Shown here in pieces: positions 22,308 through 34,860 of a stretch of DNA of 64,000 nucleotides. Numbering within the stretch: position 1 is the stretch's first letter; each line of letters starts with the position of its first letter. The notes under the pieces were generated by a model, which had not been told where the DNA came from, made no database searches, and worked only from the letters and a program-made list of their open reading frames with translations. This DNA comes from Tenrec ecaudatus (Eukaryota > Chordata > Mammalia > Afrosoricida > Tenrecidae), in assembly GCF_050624435.1 (NCBI RefSeq), contig NC_134541.1, forward strand, positions 5,839,983-5,903,982. Direction: 5' to 3'. The translations under genes were made by a program, and so were the position numbers.

Positions 22308-24560
22308 AACCAGAGTCAGAAATCTCCTCCTGCTCCTCCTGCCTCCTGGATTTCCCCTGTCAGCATTTCCTCAGGCAGCATGGGCTTCAGCTCTTCCCAG
22401 ACTTGTATGAAGAGAATCACTTGCATCCAGGAGAGTCCAGCCCAGGGCAGGATTCTGATCAAAACTTTAGGAGTGAAAACACAGAAGGGCGGGAGAGAGA
22501 AGTCTCCAATCCCTTATGTGGGAGTACAGGGGGGAGAGAGAGACCTCAAGGGCTTTATCCAGCCTAGCCCAGGGAGGGTCAGCAAGCCCCAGAAAAGGCA
22601 ACACAGTGGTAGAAATGGAGGCCCACTCCGCCCAAAGGGAAAAAAAACCATGTGGAAACAGACAAGGGTTTGAAGGGTTTAGAAGCCTCAAGATTTGGAG
22701 TAATGGCTTATAGAGAGGATAAGCCAGACGGATTCCTGAAATCACACTTCCGAAACCAGAGACCTCCTTCCAAGGAGAAGCCACATTTAGACAGTGAGCA
22801 TTTCCAAGGCCTTACCCAGACATCTCTTTTCCTTAGTCAACAGAGGACACGCTCAGATGAAAAATCTTATGTGGGTAAGGCGTGTGGACGAGACTTTACC
22901 TGCAAGTCAACTCTCATCACACACCAGAGCCTACACACGGGAAAAGCTACACGTGTGTAAGGAGTGCGGGAGAGCCGTTAGCCAAAAGTCACATCTCAAA
23001 CACCAGAGGACACATTCAGGGGAAAAGACATATGTATGCACAGAACGTGCAAAAAGGCTTTTCTTCCAAATCAAATCTCCTCAGACATGGCAGGATACAT
23101 TCAGGGGAAAAACCACATGTATGTCAGGAGTGTGGGCGAGGCTTTACCCAAGAGTCACATCTCATGAAACATCAGAGGACACACTCGAGGGAGAGACCTT
23201 ATGCGTATAAGTAATGTGGGTGAGGCTTTAGTGTCAGGTCAATTCTCATCACACATGAGAGGCCACACTCAGTGGAGAAGCCATATGGATGCATGAGATG
23301 TGCACAAGGCTTTTCCTGCAAATCAAAACTCACCAGGCACCAGAGGATACACTCAGGGGAGAAACCACATGCATGTAAGGGATGTGGGCAAGACTTCACA
23401 TGTAAATCAGGTCTCATCACACACTTGAGGATACACTCAGGAGAGAGACCACATGTGTGTAAGGAATGTGGGAGAGGCTTCACATGTAAATCAGGTCTGA
23501 TCAGACACCAGAGGACACACTCAGGGGAGAAACCACATGGGTGTCAGGAATGTGGGCAAGACTTCACATGTAAATCAGGTCTGATCAGACACCAGAGGAC
23601 ACACTCAGGAGAAAACCCACATGTGTGTAGTTACTGTGGGCGAGCCTTTACCTACAAATCATATTTCATCATACATATGAGGACACACTCAGGGAAGAAA
23701 CCACGTGTGTAATTATTGTGGGCGAGCCTTTACCTGCAAATCACATCTCATCGTACACCAGAGGACACACTCAGGGGAAAAACCACATGTGTGTAAGGAA
23801 TGTGGGCGAGACTTTACCTGCAAATCAGGTCTCATCATACATCTGAGGATACACTCGGGAGAAACCACATGTGTGCAAGGAATGTGGGCGAGGCTTTAGC
23901 CATAAGTCAACTCTCATCAAACACCAAAAGAGGCACTCAGGTGAAATACCGTATGCGTGCAAGGAATGTTGCCGAGATTTTAGCCAAAAGTCACATCTCT
24001 TCATACACCAGGAGATACACTTAGGAGAAACCATGTGTGTAAAGAGTGGGCAAACCTTACCTGGAAGTACTATCTCATCAAATACTAATGTCCACGCTCA
24101 GGAAAGAAACCTTATCTGTGTAAGGAGTGTGGTCAAGTCTTCTTCCAAAAGTCAACTGTCATCATACCAGAGGACACACGTGGAGAGAAACTTTAACAAA
24201 TGCACAGATTGTGGTTAATGCTATAGGGGCAAGGCATTGCTCATGGCACATCAGATAATACACTCCTCACAAAGCAAAGAACACACTCAGGAGACAAACA
24301 GCATGTGTGTAAGTGTTGACGAGGGTGTGGCCAAGTCACATCTCCTCAAACACCCAAGGATACATTGGTGGAAAACCTCACATGGGTCAGGACTGTCTGC
24401 GGGTTTTTGCTCCAAGTCAACTGTCATTACACATCAGACGGCATACTCCAGATACTATGAAGCCCCAGGCGTAACAAGTGTCGGTGAGGCTCATTGGTGA
24501 AATCAAATCTGAGACACCACAGGACATATTGGTATTAAGAGTGTGGGCAAGCCTTTAGTC
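22308..24560 (+). pseudogene. Zinc-finger exon of ZNF copy A (ZNF343-like), many frameshifts
   Basis: A good acceptor (ctctctcctgcag, ending 22,307) precedes the same exon start as copy B (E-x-x-S-E-I-S-x-C-S-S-C-L-L-D-F). The linker resembles ZNF343 (ERETSRA, SASPRKGN) but sits in shifted frames: slippage occurs in a G/GA run near 22,530 and an A run near 22,645. At least fourteen C2H2 finger units follow to about 24,200 and decayed ones to about 24,560, in four or more frames; the longest clean stretch is 23,272-23,712 with five fingers. Three adjacent fingers are nearly identical at 84-bp spacing (23,394, 23,478, 23,562). It can encode no full protein. Confidence 0.85.
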
Positions 24561-24599
24561 ACCAAATTTTCTTTCCCACCAGAGGACACACTTGGGCTA

Positions 24600-26137
24600 A
24601 GTGACAGGTGTGCATAGTGGACGGGGAAGCTTTTGCTATAAGCAAAGACTCATTTAACATCAGAAGTTCGTTCCAGAGGAGCCCTCTGTGTAACAAGTGG
24701 TAAGGCTTTAGCTGTAGTATGTTTCTCATGCACCCGAGGCAATGGAACAGAAGTTTCGTGGGCCAGGGGAATGGATGAGAATTTGGGACAAAGGTGCACT
24801 TGAGTGGACCACAGAGAAGAGGTTTTTGTGGACATACTGTGGACATACATGCCATACCTCCTCTTATACTAGACCACTAGGGAGAGGTATTGTGAGGACA
24901 TGACCTATGGAGGGAACTTGCATCCAGTGCCCTTTATCAGCTGATGTAGGAAGACAAAATGCTGCCACAACAAATCAGAACTTTTCTCACCTCTGAAGGA
25001 GTTTCAGAGTTCTGGCTGCCTGTGCTCTGAATAAAGATTAAGTTGTCAGTAGTAGCTACACGAGTGTTGCGCTTCCTGTACCCAGAGGAAAGAAGAGAAC
25101 TCAAACCTTTAAGTGTTCTGGGATTGTTTGGCTTTGGTTCTTCATACAGCAGTTCATTTAAACCTTTGGTTCCATGCTGGCTGTACGTCTTCCAAGACAG
25201 CTTTCTGTAGTCCATGTTATCAATATTTTTCTCTCCAGAAACAATTCGAGTGCATAAATTCTTTAGTCTTCCTCATTCAATGTTCAACTTTCACGCATAC
25301 ATACAAAGTAATTGAAACACAATGGCGAAAAAGAAAATACTATGGCTTTGGCCCTCAGAGTAACATGATTACTTCTCAACATTTCATAGAGATCTTAAGA
25401 AGCAGACTTACCCTATGCAATGTGTCTTTGATCTATTGACTGCTGGGAAGTTTTCTTTGATGGGCACATGTAGCCCAGCCTAGGTATATCCATAGACAAA
25501 CTACTTGCTCAGAATTAAAACCTGACTCAAGGTTTCGTGGGGCTGTTTCCACCTAAGCTCTTGCTCTACATTGACTTCAAACAAAACCAAGTTCACCAGC
25601 AATTCCGTTCCACCTCCAAGCAACACTATAGAGCAGATGGAACTGCTCCTGTGGATTTCTGAGGATGTAAGACTTTCTAGGAGTTGAAACCCTTGTCTTT
25701 CTCCCACATGGTCCCTTGGCATCTGACTCCATGGCCCGGGAAGCCAGATGGATGCCCTAACATGCCATTGTTTGGACCCTGTTCTTCAGTTATAATGGTC
25801 TTTGTCAACCTCTGGTCTTGATCTGGCTCTTTTGCTCTGCCTCATGATTTCTTGTGCCTCTGTTCTTGGCCTCTGCCACTTCAGATCAAGTTCTCAACCT
25901 TGTTCCACCAGCAGCTCTTCCAGTAGTCCCAGGATTTCTCTCTGTGCTCCTTGTTCATAGATAGCTCTTAATATGCACAAGAATGGCTCTGATGGAAGCG
26001 TGGTATTTTACTTTTTGACCATGTCCCCAAGAAAACAAAGGGTGGTGACTTGGTTCCCACTCTACTATGGTGGAGACTGAATCTCACCTTTATCTGGGCT
26101 ATTAAAAGCAAAGAAATAACTCCAAAATGTGATTACT
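24600..26137. other. No gene seen; one SINE relic
   Basis: The first 300 bases trail off from the finger array. An antisense AfroSINE piece lies at about 25,590-25,740. An AATAAA at about 25,030 (plus) could be an old poly(A) signal for copy A. Nothing else was recognised. Confidence 0.5.
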
Positions 26138-26569
26138 TGTCCGGAGCCACGAGGCCCGGCCATTACTTGGAATTTATTAGCCTGAGCTCTGGGTAGTCTT
26201 CTATCCCAGCTTACGCGACACAGCACTGCAGCTGTGTTTGACATTCCTAGCTTGCCAGACATAGATAAGGAAGTCTCTATCTGTCTGTAAGATTCTGTTT
26301 TGTGGTCAGCATTCCCAGAAAGTACCCAGCCTGTAAAGCTTAAGCAAACAAAGTGTGATGTTCCTCACCCGCGCCTGATTTGCATAAACATGTCACCCCA
26401 TGTACCTGGTTGAAGACTATAAGCTGTAACTCTTTGTTCATTAAACGAGACTTGATCAGGATACTGTCTTCTCTCCATTCTCCGTGCCTCTTTTGCCTCC
26501 CGCCCCCGCCCCCTCCAATTCCCACTCTCTCCTCCAGGATCCACGTTGAAGTTCCTGTGGGACGGGACA
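26138..26569 (+). repeat. Solo LTR, family 2, with perfect 6-bp target duplication
   Basis: 432 bp, TGTCCGGAGCC..GACGGGACA, ATTAAA poly(A) signal near 26,441, and attact at both 26,132-26,137 and 26,570-26,575. The reverse-oriented relative is at 38,173-38,646. The 6-bp duplication suggests class II. Confidence 0.9.
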
Positions 26570-26934
26570 ATTACTACCACAGGAATTGAGGCCAGAATTG
26601 ATAGTACATTACAAATGAGATTGTGACTAGAAAGGCCATATTAATTGACTGCATCTCATTGTTTTGTGATAGGTTCCATGGATTCAGTTTCCCTCAGCAA
26701 TCCCATTGACAACATAATGAAACCCTGTCTAGTCCTGTGCCATCCATCCTCACAGTAATTGCTAGGTTTCAGCCATTTCGTTGAGACCCTCTACCTAGTA
26801 AGATATTCATCTGATAACATCTCTAAAAATGGGAGTTCAGGGCTCTCCACCCCAGCTTCATAAGACATTTTAGCTGTAATTTTTCCAATACATATTTTTC
26901 TTTTAGAACCACATAGTATATTCAATATCCTTTT

Positions 26935-29900
26935 TATAAAAAAACTTTAAAAAATAAATCATTGTACTGGGGGCTCCTAAAGCTCTTGTAAGAATCCATA
27001 CATTATTATGCTTACCTGGCAGGGGAGATACCATGCTCACGAAGGTGGTTTTCCCAGGATGAGGCTTATCCATGCACTCCGGATGTGCTGACCCCTGACA
27101 TTTCCCCAAATGTGGGAAACTCGACTGCAGAATTTGTGGTAGTGGGGGACTGTGTTTGCACTCTCCCCTGGAATAAAAACAAAAGTATCCATACATTAAT
27201 TGTATCAAACACCTTTGTACATATATTGCCATCATCATTTTCAAAACATTTTCTTTATACTTGAGACCTTGATATCAGTTCTTTTTTCCCTCCCCTACAT
27301 TGGTGACCCCTTGATAAATTATAAATCATTATTTTCATATCTTATACCATCTGCTCTCTCCCTTTACCCATGTTTCTGTTGCTTGACTCCCTTGGGGGAT
27401 GTTTATACATCAATGTGGTTGTTTACCGCTTTCTCCCCTCACCCTTATGGTGTGGATGCCCCCATTACTGTTCCTGACAGGTTTACCTATCCTGGATTCC
27501 ATATGTGGAGAGCTCTTATCTGTACCAATGTGCATACTCTGGTCTAGCTATATATGTAAGGCACAACTGGGTCATGATACTGTGGGTGAGGACACATTCA
27601 AGAACTAGAGGAACAATGTGTTGGTGCTATTCTGTACCCTGGTTGAATCGTCCCTGCCTTGTAACCCTCCTGTAGGATGATGCCTAATTGTCTACTGATG
27701 GGCTTTGGGTCTACACTCCCCCTCATTCTCATCGATGGAATTGTTTATTTTGGATCTTTTGATGCCTTATCCCATCGACACCTTATGATCATTTAGGCTG
27801 GTGTACTTCTTCCATGTGGGCTTTGTTGCTTCTCAGCTAGATGGCCACTCATTTGTCTTAAAGGCTTTAAGACCCCAGATGCTATATCTTTTGATGGCCA
27901 GGCACCATGAGCTTTCTTCACCATATTTGCTTATGAACCCATTTTGATTTCAAGGATCATGTTGGGAAGGTGAGCATCACAGAATGCTAGGTTATTAGAA
28001 GAAAGTGTTCTTGCATTAAGGGAGGACTCTTGTAGAGTCCCAATGTCTGTCTGCTACCTGATACTTAACCTATAAATATATGTACATATACTTATATCCC
28101 TATTACTGTATATTAATATTTTACAAATATACATACCTATATTTATACCTCTATAAATACCTTGCCTCCCAGTTTTTTCCTCAATTTCCTTTTACTTTCC
28201 TCCTATCTCACTATGATGCTTGACCTTCATTCGGCCCTCAGTAATTCCTCTTGGCTACATTGCACTTGATCAAACCCCACCAGGCATACTACAAGGTCTC
28301 TTCAGATATCTGTTGTTCCTTTTCCCTGGCTTTTTTGTCTTCCCCCTCCCTTCTCTCCCTTTTCCTTCTCTGAACCTTCTCTCCCATTGTTTTCTCCTAG
28401 GGATTGTTTATCTTGCCTATCTTATATGGACAGAAATTTAGGGGGAGGGGGGAGAAAAGGGGCCTAAAAATAGTTCCAGGTCTGTCTGCTGACCCTCATG
28501 TATGTTTTCACATTGAGTCTGATGAGATGTCAAGTTCTTCCCTCTGAGTCTGAAGTCTAGTTTCAGATTCCTTGGGGACTTTGTTGCTTTGCTCCCCTTG
28601 CTGCTCTGTTGTGCTCCCTTCTTGTTTTGCCCTGGTATGTGTGGGGGGTCAGACTGGGCACAATTCCCGCACTGTATATCCAGAGCTGTGGGTCACTGAC
28701 AGGATGTCCTGTCTCGTAGTGGGCTCAGACCTACAGTCCTCTCTGCTTTTGCTGCTCTGAGCAGGTGTGTCATCCTCAGGGCTTGGTGGACCAGGTTGCG
28801 GTCCACTCTCTCCCTCTTAGTTTGCTCCCCTGTGGTTTAGGCAGACCTGCCACCCTCCCCAGGCTGTATCTGTAGTTCAGTATTGTGGGCTCACTGGGAT
28901 TGGGGCTCACAGCACGAACTTTTCTGTTAATTCGCTGCATCATGCTGGTATGTTGCCCTCAAGGCTTGACTTACCACTTTAAGGTCTGGTCCCTCTCTCC
29001 CTTTCCTGTGGGAGGGTTAATGCCCTGTTCCCCGTTATCTACTGCTCTTTTTTCCCCCTCTTTCTTTGTTGGCTGCCATATGCATCCCTGGGTTGGGTCT
29101 GACCCCTGCCTGAGTGCCTGAGCCTTGCCCTGGGAATGTATGCATTTAGTGGATTTTCCCCTTTGCTTCTTGTGCTTTTTAAGCTTACCTCAGTGGATTC
29201 ATGTTTTACTTGCCCTTTTGTGCTTTGGCTTACTTTGCTTAGCATAATTTCCCCTAACTCTTCCCATGTGATAATGTACTTCATGCATTCATCACTGTAT
29301 TTTAGGGATGTGTAATACTCCATTGAACCTATGTACCAGAGTTTTTTAATCCATTCATCCATCGATGGAAATTTAGATTGTTTCCAACTCTTTGTGATTG
29401 TGAATTGGGCTGTGATGAACATTGGAGTACAGATCTGTGGCCCTGGTCTGTTTATTACCTCCTTTGGGTATATGCCCAGTTGGGGGGTTGGTGGGTCAAA
29501 TCACCAAATTGATTTCCATAATGGTTGTATATACCTACAGGTCCACCAGCAGTGAATGAGAGTTCCTGTCTCACCACACTCCCTCCAACACTTGTTGTTT
29601 TCTGATTTTTTTTAATTTGGTTGTCTTTGAGGGGGTTAGATGGTATCCCATAGTTGTTTTAATTTGCATTTCCCTTATGGCTAATGATTGGGAACATTTT
29701 CTCATCTGTTTATTGGCCATTTGGATTTCTGCCCTTGTGAAACTTCTGTTCCGGTCCTTTGCCTACCTTCTCAGTGGGCTATTTTTCTCTTTTGTAGACT
29801 AGCAGAGTATTGTAGATTTTAGTAATAAGGCCTTTGTCTGATGTGTCACTGCTAAAGGTGTTTTTCCACCCTGTGGGCTCTCTTATTACTCTCTTGACAA

Positions 29901-30370
29901 ATTCTTTCAATGGACACAGGTGTTTTATCTTCAGTATATTCCACTTCTCAATTTATGCTTCCTAGATGTTTGTGTCCTGACCTATTTTCAATAGCCTAAG
30001 TATTCCGCGTGCCAAAGTTCTTAGGTTTGTCCCAATTCCTTCAATAATAGCCCTACGGGTTTGGGGTTTTACCTCAAGGTCTGTGATGCACTTCAGTTTC
30101 CTTGTGAATGGACTGAGGTAAGGTCTTGCTTCATTTTTCTGTACGTAGATATCCATTTTTTCAGCACCACATGTGGATGAGGATCATCCACTTCCCATTT
30201 GATATTTTTGGGGCCTCTTATCAAATATCAGTTGTCTGTATGCTGATAATTTCGTTTCTGGATTTTCAGTTCTTTCCCATTGGTTGGAGTATCTATCATT
30301 ATACCAGTCCCACACTGTTTTGACCACTATGGCAGTTATAATAGGTACTAAAATCAAAGCAAGCCCTCCT
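26935..30370 (-). mobile_element. LINE-1, minus strand: ORF2 C-terminus and 3' UTR
   Basis: The 3' end is at about 26,950 ('aatcattgtactgggggctcctaaagctc' antisense). The 3' UTR runs to about 29,040, and ORF2 C-terminal sequence follows (29,422-29,039 encodes MEYYTSLKYSDE..WEELGEIMLSKVSQ) with more ORF2 in other frames to about 30,370. The 5' half is missing. It hosts the U1 pseudogene. Confidence 0.85.
27008..27170 (+). pseudogene. RNU1: U1 snRNA retropseudogene
   Basis: Near full-length copy of U1 snRNA (163 of 164 nt), from the 5' splice-site-pairing end (cttacctggcaggggag) through stem-loop sequences (gaaggtggttttccca, tgcactccggatgtgctgac), the Sm site (aatttgtgg) and the 3' end (tcccctg). 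It has several substitutions and one deleted base. An A-rich tail (gaataaaaacaaaag) and a 12-bp duplication atccatacatta (26,994-27,005 and 27,187-27,198) show L1-mediated insertion into the L1 3' UTR, so it is not a functional U1 gene; no snRNA promoter elements were seen. Confidence 0.95.
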
Positions 30371-31530
30371 ACTTTTTCTTTTTTTAATTAAAAAACTACT
30401 TTTTATTGCGAATTAGGTGAAGGCTTACAGAGCAGATCAACTTTACATTCAACAACCCATAGGCCTTTTGTTTGAACAAATCCATTGCAATCCCTTCAAT
30501 TTAGTCTCATCACTTATCCACTGTCTCCCATGTGTTTCCTGCTTCTACTCCTCCTTTCTGAACCCTATGAACTTTTTCCCTGGGTCAATACTACCCTTTT
30601 GATCTTTCACAGCTAATTATTCTAACACGAAGATGAATTCACTTCTGGCCATGAATGGTTACTGAGGGTCATGATCCCACTGGTCTGTCTGACTAGTAAG
30701 CCTGGTCTCCTATAGGATTTTGAGTGCTGTACCACCTTTGTCTCACCTTCTATCCAGGGCCTCCATGGTGAGCCTTTTCAGAACAGTTGGCAGAGAGAAG
30801 TAGTCCTCTGGTCTCAGGGTTGAGGATACTGATGTCTGCCTAGTCCATTAGTTCACTGGACTGATTTGTGGAAGTCACTCTTGGTTTCTTCTAAGAGTGT
30901 TCCCTGGGTTTCCTCATACAAATCTTGCCAACACTGTGATTCACCATTATTTGGTCATGCTTATCTGGCTTTTACATGCATCTGAGGTAATTGCAGACAC
31001 CAATGCTTGCATCAGGGGCACCTTAAATGATATATTTTTTCATTCTAATCCTTTAAAGAAGTCTTTATAGCAGATTTATTCTTTCAATCCAGCATTTGTT
31101 TAAAGCTTTTCTTGTGAATTGGTTGAGATTATATGGAGAGCATATGTTTTATATTAAACAATCCATACATATTGTCTCATTCATTTTAATTCTCTCAATA
31201 TAATGTCCCTTATGCTCTTTACTTTGAATTTCCTGTTTGCATTCATTCGTCCATGTTTCCCAAGCTTGTACTTTGTCCTTTGGTAAAAGCTACCCTTTTG
31301 AACTCAAATGGTTGATTATTCTAAAGTGTATGTGCCTCCTTAATATTATTATTGCTGCCCTTACATACATGGCTGAAAATTGAGTCAGGGAGGTGAATTA
31401 GCTCCAGACCAGAAAGGTGACTAAGGTCCATATTCTCAGGGTTTCTATCTGTCTCTGCCTGACCATGTAAGCCTGCTCACTTTATGATCTGGAGTTTTGT
31501 TTTACGTTTTCCTCCCACTCTATCTAGACA
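30371..31530 (-). repeat. LINE-like antisense tails
   Basis: From 'ctactttttattgcgaattaggtgaaggcttacagagc' (30,400) the text resembles the 3' end of another afrotherian LINE in antisense, with a second, similar piece from about 31,060. No open frame of note. Classification is tentative. Confidence 0.45.
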
Positions 31531-32060
31531 GGAACAGACCAAACATCAGAAGATGTCAAAAGCATAGCAAGCAAACAGCAACAAAAAGAAAGCAGGGGTA
31601 GCAATGTTAATCTCCGAGAAGATAGACTTCAAGGCAAACAATATAATAATAGATAAGAACGGTCACTACATAACGATAAAGGGAACAATAGCTCAGGAAG
31701 CCATAATTAGAATAAATATATAGACACCCAATGAAAGGCCCTTGAAATACATCAGTTAAATCCTCCCAAGATTTAACAAGGATGTAAACATAATAATAAC
31801 AATCTTAATATGCAACTCTCAAGGCAAGACAGAACTTCAAGAAAAAAACCCAATGGAGACATAAAAAAGCTCAATAACAATAAAAAATGTCCTCATAGAA
31901 TGCATGATCCAACAAAAACAACATATATATTCCAATGCACATGGAATATTTTCAAGAATAAACCACATACTTGGCCTCAAATCATGCCCTAACAAATTAA
32001 AAAAATTGAAAACCTACAGTAAGTCTTCTCAGACCACAAGCTATAAATCAGAAATCAATA

Positions 32061-32404
32061 AAAATGAACACAAAGGGAGGGAGGGGGGGAAAAAAAAGAG
32101 GACCTGATGCAAGGGGCTTAAGTGGAGAGCAAATGCCCTGAGAATGATTGGGACAGGGAATGTATGGGTGTGCTTTATACAATTGATGTATGTATATGTA
32201 TGGATTGTGGTAAGAGGTGTTGGAGTCCCTAATAAAATGTAAAAGAAGAAAAGAGAAAAAAATGATTAGGGCAAAGACTGTACAGATGTGCTTTATACAA
32301 TTGATGTATATATATGTATGAACTGTGAAAAGAATTGTATCAGCCCCAATAAATTGTTAAAAACAAACAAAAATAATAATAATAAAATGAACCCATTAAA
32401 GCAA
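32061..32404 (+). mobile_element. Two short L1 3'-end inserts
   Basis: Tail sequences ending 'ctaataaaatgtaaaag' (about 32,240) and 'gccccaataaattgttaaaa' (about 32,360), each with an A-rich run, nested in the larger L1. Confidence 0.7.
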
Positions 32405-32718
32405 AAAAAAAAAAATGAACACAAACATAAAGCCAAACGCATGGAGACTGAACAACATAATGGCAAAAAATTACTGGGTAATAAGGCAAATAAAGTAGGA
32501 AATTAAAAAATTCCTTGAATTAAATGAGAAGGATAACACAACATATCAAAAACGTTGGGACACAGCTAGAGTAGTAATGACAGGCGAATTTATAGCTATC
32601 AGCACACACATGTACAAAGAGGAAAAATCTAAAGCCAGCACCCTAACACAACACCTCCAGGAACTAGAACAACAACAGCAACACAATTCCTTCAAAAATG
32701 GAAAGAAACAATCCTAAT

Positions 32719-33203
32719 GCGGGGATTAGATCAGCTGTCCTGTATCAAGTTGGGTTCGAAATGAGGTGTGCGGATGAAAGGAAAAGAAAGAGATAGAGAC
32801 AAAGTATGGGATCCAGAGGACTCCAATCTGATGGACTGAAGCCTCCAGTACATTTGAAGCTTGGTTTTTATACTCTTCTTACACAAGGGAATTGGTTACA
32901 AAACAAACATCAAAGAACTTAAACATTCCTAAACTCTTATCTATGCAAATGTTACTTAAGTAGTCACAGTTTCTTAACTTTAGAATAATAAAAGCACTAA
33001 GTTTAAAGACAATAACACGAATATGCAAGATTGAAGAGAGCCTCAAAGAGATCTTAAATAACTGAGTTCTCTCTCAATGTTTTTAGCAGCAAAGTCACAA
33101 ATAACAGTCATTTTGCAATGCTTTTGTCTGCAAAGACACAGAGGCACAGGGGACTAAATAGTCACCCATTAGTAAACACCTTGATCAGCAGGATGCCTCC
33201 TAC
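32719..33203. repeat. LTR-like insert in L1 ORF2
   Basis: Non-L1 sequence beginning TGCGGGGATTAG and ending GCCTCCTACA, between ORF2 blocks that join across it. Likely a solo LTR; target duplication unclear. Confidence 0.5.
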
Positions 33204-33531
33204 ATCATAAGACTCAGAGCAGAAATTAACAAAATAAATAATTTTCAATGGGGGGGAAAAAAATCAACAAAACAAGAAGTTGGTTCTTTCAAAAAAGTAA
33301 CAAAAGAGACCTTTGGCAAATGTGACAAAGGATAAAGGAGAAAATATGAACATACCAGAATAAGATGTGAAGACAGTGAGCTTACAACAGATCCAAATGA
33401 AATAAAAAGACTAATAGCACACTATGATGAAAAACTATTTAAACCAATTCAGCGCTTTGGAAAAAATGGAGAGAGCCTAGAAAAACATCATTCACTCAAA
33501 TTAATGCAGACAAACTTTGAAAAATTCAACA

Positions 33532-33981
33532 GGTGCTTCCTGGAAGATGGCGCCCATGTAGAATCAACCACTCTGTGCTCCCCTTTTTAGATCAGAAAAT
33601 CGAGAGAATGTGGCTGCTAGCTGGTGGCCGAGAGCAGACAGGAGACCTGTGAGCAGTCTGGAGATTCAGAGCAGAGCTCTTGTCTTCTGTGGGCTGTGGA
33701 TACCAAGCTAAGTCAATTTACCAGGACATCCTCAGCCGAAGGCGGCAAGGTAGTCAAACTACCAGCCCTCACATTTCCTCCCAACCCCAAACAACAGCAT
33801 CACAGTGCTGAGAGTGCAGGAAGAGAGACGGGGAAGAGAGAGCTGATATCAAGGAGTTCAAGAAGCAAGTAAATATTTTCAAGCTTACTGTGGTAGCAAT
33901 TGTACAATACTGCTTGCTGTGATTGGACTATGGAATGTTATATCTGTAAGAACTCCCAATAAAATTTAAAAAGAAAAAAAG
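33532..33981 (+). mobile_element. Chimeric short L1 retroposon (L1 5'-like head, L1 3' tail)
   Basis: 450 bp flanked by a 10-bp duplication aaattcaaca (33,522-33,531 and 33,982-33,991). The head carries GGAAGATGGCGCCC, like the YY1-site start of mammalian L1 5' UTRs. The tail ends 'gaactcccaataaaatttaaaaag' with poly(A), as in L1 3' ends. The middle (33,624-33,872) has an 82-codon open frame of unknown meaning. It reads as an internally deleted L1 or a non-autonomous hitch-hiker. Confidence 0.65.
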
Positions 33982-34860
33982 AAATTCAACACACCCATGA
34001 CAGAAAAAAGAGCAAGTCATTAAGAAACTACCAACCGAGAAAAGCACAGGTCCAGAGGGTTTCACAGGGTAATCCTAACAAATATTCTAAGAGCACCTGA
34101 CACCAAGACTACGTAAGATTTCCCAGAGCATAGGAAAAGACAACAAACTCCCAAACTTCTTCTATGAAGCCAGAATAACAGTATTATCCAAACAAAGCAT
34201 GACCACACAAAGACGGGAAATTGGAGGCTAATATCACTTATGAACACAGATGCCAAAATCTCCAACAAAATCCATTCTGTTTTGTTTTATTCCCAGAGCC
34301 AAATGGGATTCATTCCAGGTATGCAGGGATGGTTCAATATTTGAAAAACAATCAATGTAATCTCCAACATAAACAAGAGATAAAAACCACATGATCTTAT
34401 CTATAGGTGCAGAAAAGGCAGTTCACAATATTCAACACCCTTTTGTGTTCCAAACACATAAGAAAATAGGAATAGAAGGGAAATTCCTCAACATAATAAA
34501 AGACATGAGAAGCTAGCAGCCAACATCATGCTCAATGGGGAAAAGCTAGGTCCACTGAAAACAGGGACCAGGCAAGAATCTCCCCTATCACCACTCTTAT
34601 TCAACACTATGCTGGAAGTTTTAACTAGAACAATCAGACAACAAAAATAAATCAGGGGAATACAAATAGGCAAAGAGGAAGTGAAGCTCTTGCTCATTGC
34701 AGATGATATGATCCTATATAGAGAAAACCCCAAAGTTTCCACAAAAAGTCTGTTGGAAGCATACTCCAGATGCTGCATCAGTGAGATCCATGCAGATACA
34801 CCATAAAGTGAACTGGACTTTTTCTCAGATAAGTTCATAACTTGTGGACCTAAGTCAGGA

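Larger units (their letters stand above)
20440..24600 (+). repeat. Inverted segmental duplication, copy A (partner 46,700-50,560)
   Basis: Matches the reverse complement of 46,700-50,560 through intron, a shared SINE (20,812-20,950 against 50,080-50,195), a second shared SINE (21,870-22,072 against 48,892-49,095) and the zinc-finger exon. Both SINEs predate the duplication. The KRAB exon and adjacent intron (9,425-10,450) are a detached part of the same unit. Confidence 0.85.

Noticed and set aside
23199-23483. 94-codon minus-strand frame opposite the finger array
   Set aside because: Antisense shadow of the C2H2 repeats.
23200-23900. CRISPR-like regular spacing of 84 bp
   Set aside because: The repeats are coding zinc-finger units with variable helices in a mammalian genome, not a CRISPR array.
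22308-24560. Copy A or B as a PRDM9 gene
   Set aside because: The CGRGF finger style and linker resemble PRDM9, but copy B's KRAB-A exon splices straight to the finger exon with no SET domain, and the linker fits ZNF343 better.
28220-28760. Hydrophobic Leu/Phe-rich plus-strand frames
   Set aside because: They are antisense readings of an L1 3' UTR.
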